This document shows, one piece after another, positions 7,704 to 7,784 of a stretch of 7,784 nt of DNA. Each line of letters begins with the position of its first letter. Within the stretch, counting starts at the first letter, position 1. The position numbers and the translations under genes are program-made. This DNA is from Opitutia bacterium. Its GTDB lineage: Bacteria; Verrucomicrobiota; Verrucomicrobiia; Opitutales; UBA953. The stretch lies in contig JAJPZB010000189.1 in the NCBI GenBank assembly GCA_021204635.1, positions 1-7,784 of the forward strand, read 5' to 3'. The notes under the pieces were generated by a model. It saw nothing but the letters and a program-made list of their open reading frames with translations, was not told the DNA's origin and ran no database searches.

Positions 7704-7784
7704 AGGAATTGGGATTGTTGTGAGACTTGGCTTAGTGGTGAGTTTGTCGTGGGATTGTGGCAGCTTAGGTCTGTGGTAAAACTT
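7704..7784 (+). repeat. 81-base repeat block, copy 2 (reaches window end)
   Basis: This is the second copy of the block at 7579-7659, shifted by 125 bases. The match continues to the last base of the window, so the true repeat is probably longer than 81 bases. The 44 bases separating the copies are themselves variants of the same G/T-rich word. Confidence 0.9.

Larger units (their letters stand above)
7480..7784 (+). repeat. G/T-rich nested tandem repeat array, open at right edge
   Basis: The plus strand is very poor in C and consists of variants of a 17-18-base word close to CTTGGGTTGGTGGTGAGA. These words group into larger units. CTTGG(G/C)TT(G/A)GTGGTGAG starts at 7491, 7601 and 7726, giving spacings of 110 and 125 bases. 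The first large unit is degenerate; the second and third share an exact 81-base block. Neither spacing is a multiple of three, so a repeated protein is not being kept in frame on either strand. It lies immediately downstream of clpC and runs out of the window. Confidence 0.85.

Noticed and set aside
7530..7784. Minus-strand open frame of 84 codons, rich in Pro, Thr, Ser and Gln, entering from the right edge
   Set aside because: The openness follows from the C/A-rich composition. The 125-base shift puts the two identical blocks in different frames, so no protein repeat is conserved. No start or domain is visible. Sequence beyond the edge could revive it.
7491..7784. CRISPR array
   Set aside because: There are no uniform repeats separated by unique spacers of constant length. 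The units are contiguous and degenerate.

Overview
The window is a stretch of bacterial chromosome dominated by translation, secretion and protein quality-control genes. The best guess for the host is Verrucomicrobiota, tentatively the Opitutae. This rests on my memory that EF-Tu proteins of that lineage carry a similar atypical switch I, on the weak Shine-Dalgarno signals and on the moderately GC-rich base composition. It has not been tested by any search.

Left part (1-3393, minus strand, read right to left): a classic conserved operon with order promoter, tRNA-Thr(GGU), tuf (EF-Tu), tRNA-Trp(CCA), secE, nusG, rplK (L11), rplA (L1, cut by the left edge). A good sigma70-type promoter lies at 3366-3393. 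Two tRNAs are embedded in the mRNA, so processing of the tRNAs should also cut the message. The tuf and secE leaders then begin at or next to a tRNA CCA end and have no recognisable Shine-Dalgarno sequence.

Middle (3406-4686): a 240-residue minus-strand protein of unknown function with one membrane anchor and a TonB-C-like C-terminus, then a plus-strand tRNA-Ser(CGA). After that come about 365 bases without a protein gene, containing several hairpins. One is a terminator-like hairpin only about 40 bases upstream of the next gene.

Right part (4687-7784, plus strand): a full-length clpC (two-AAA ATPase, unfoldase partner of ClpP). It is followed by a 413-base non-coding tail that becomes strongly G/T-rich and is built of nested tandem repeats: about 17-18 bases within units spaced 110 and 125 bases apart. 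The last repeat reaches the right edge.

Most of the window is ordinary core genome. The parts worth a second look are the G/T-rich repeat array, the unusual EF-Tu switch I, the structured region before clpC and the leaders lacking Shine-Dalgarno sequences. I see no CRISPR array, transposase, phage gene or defence cassette.
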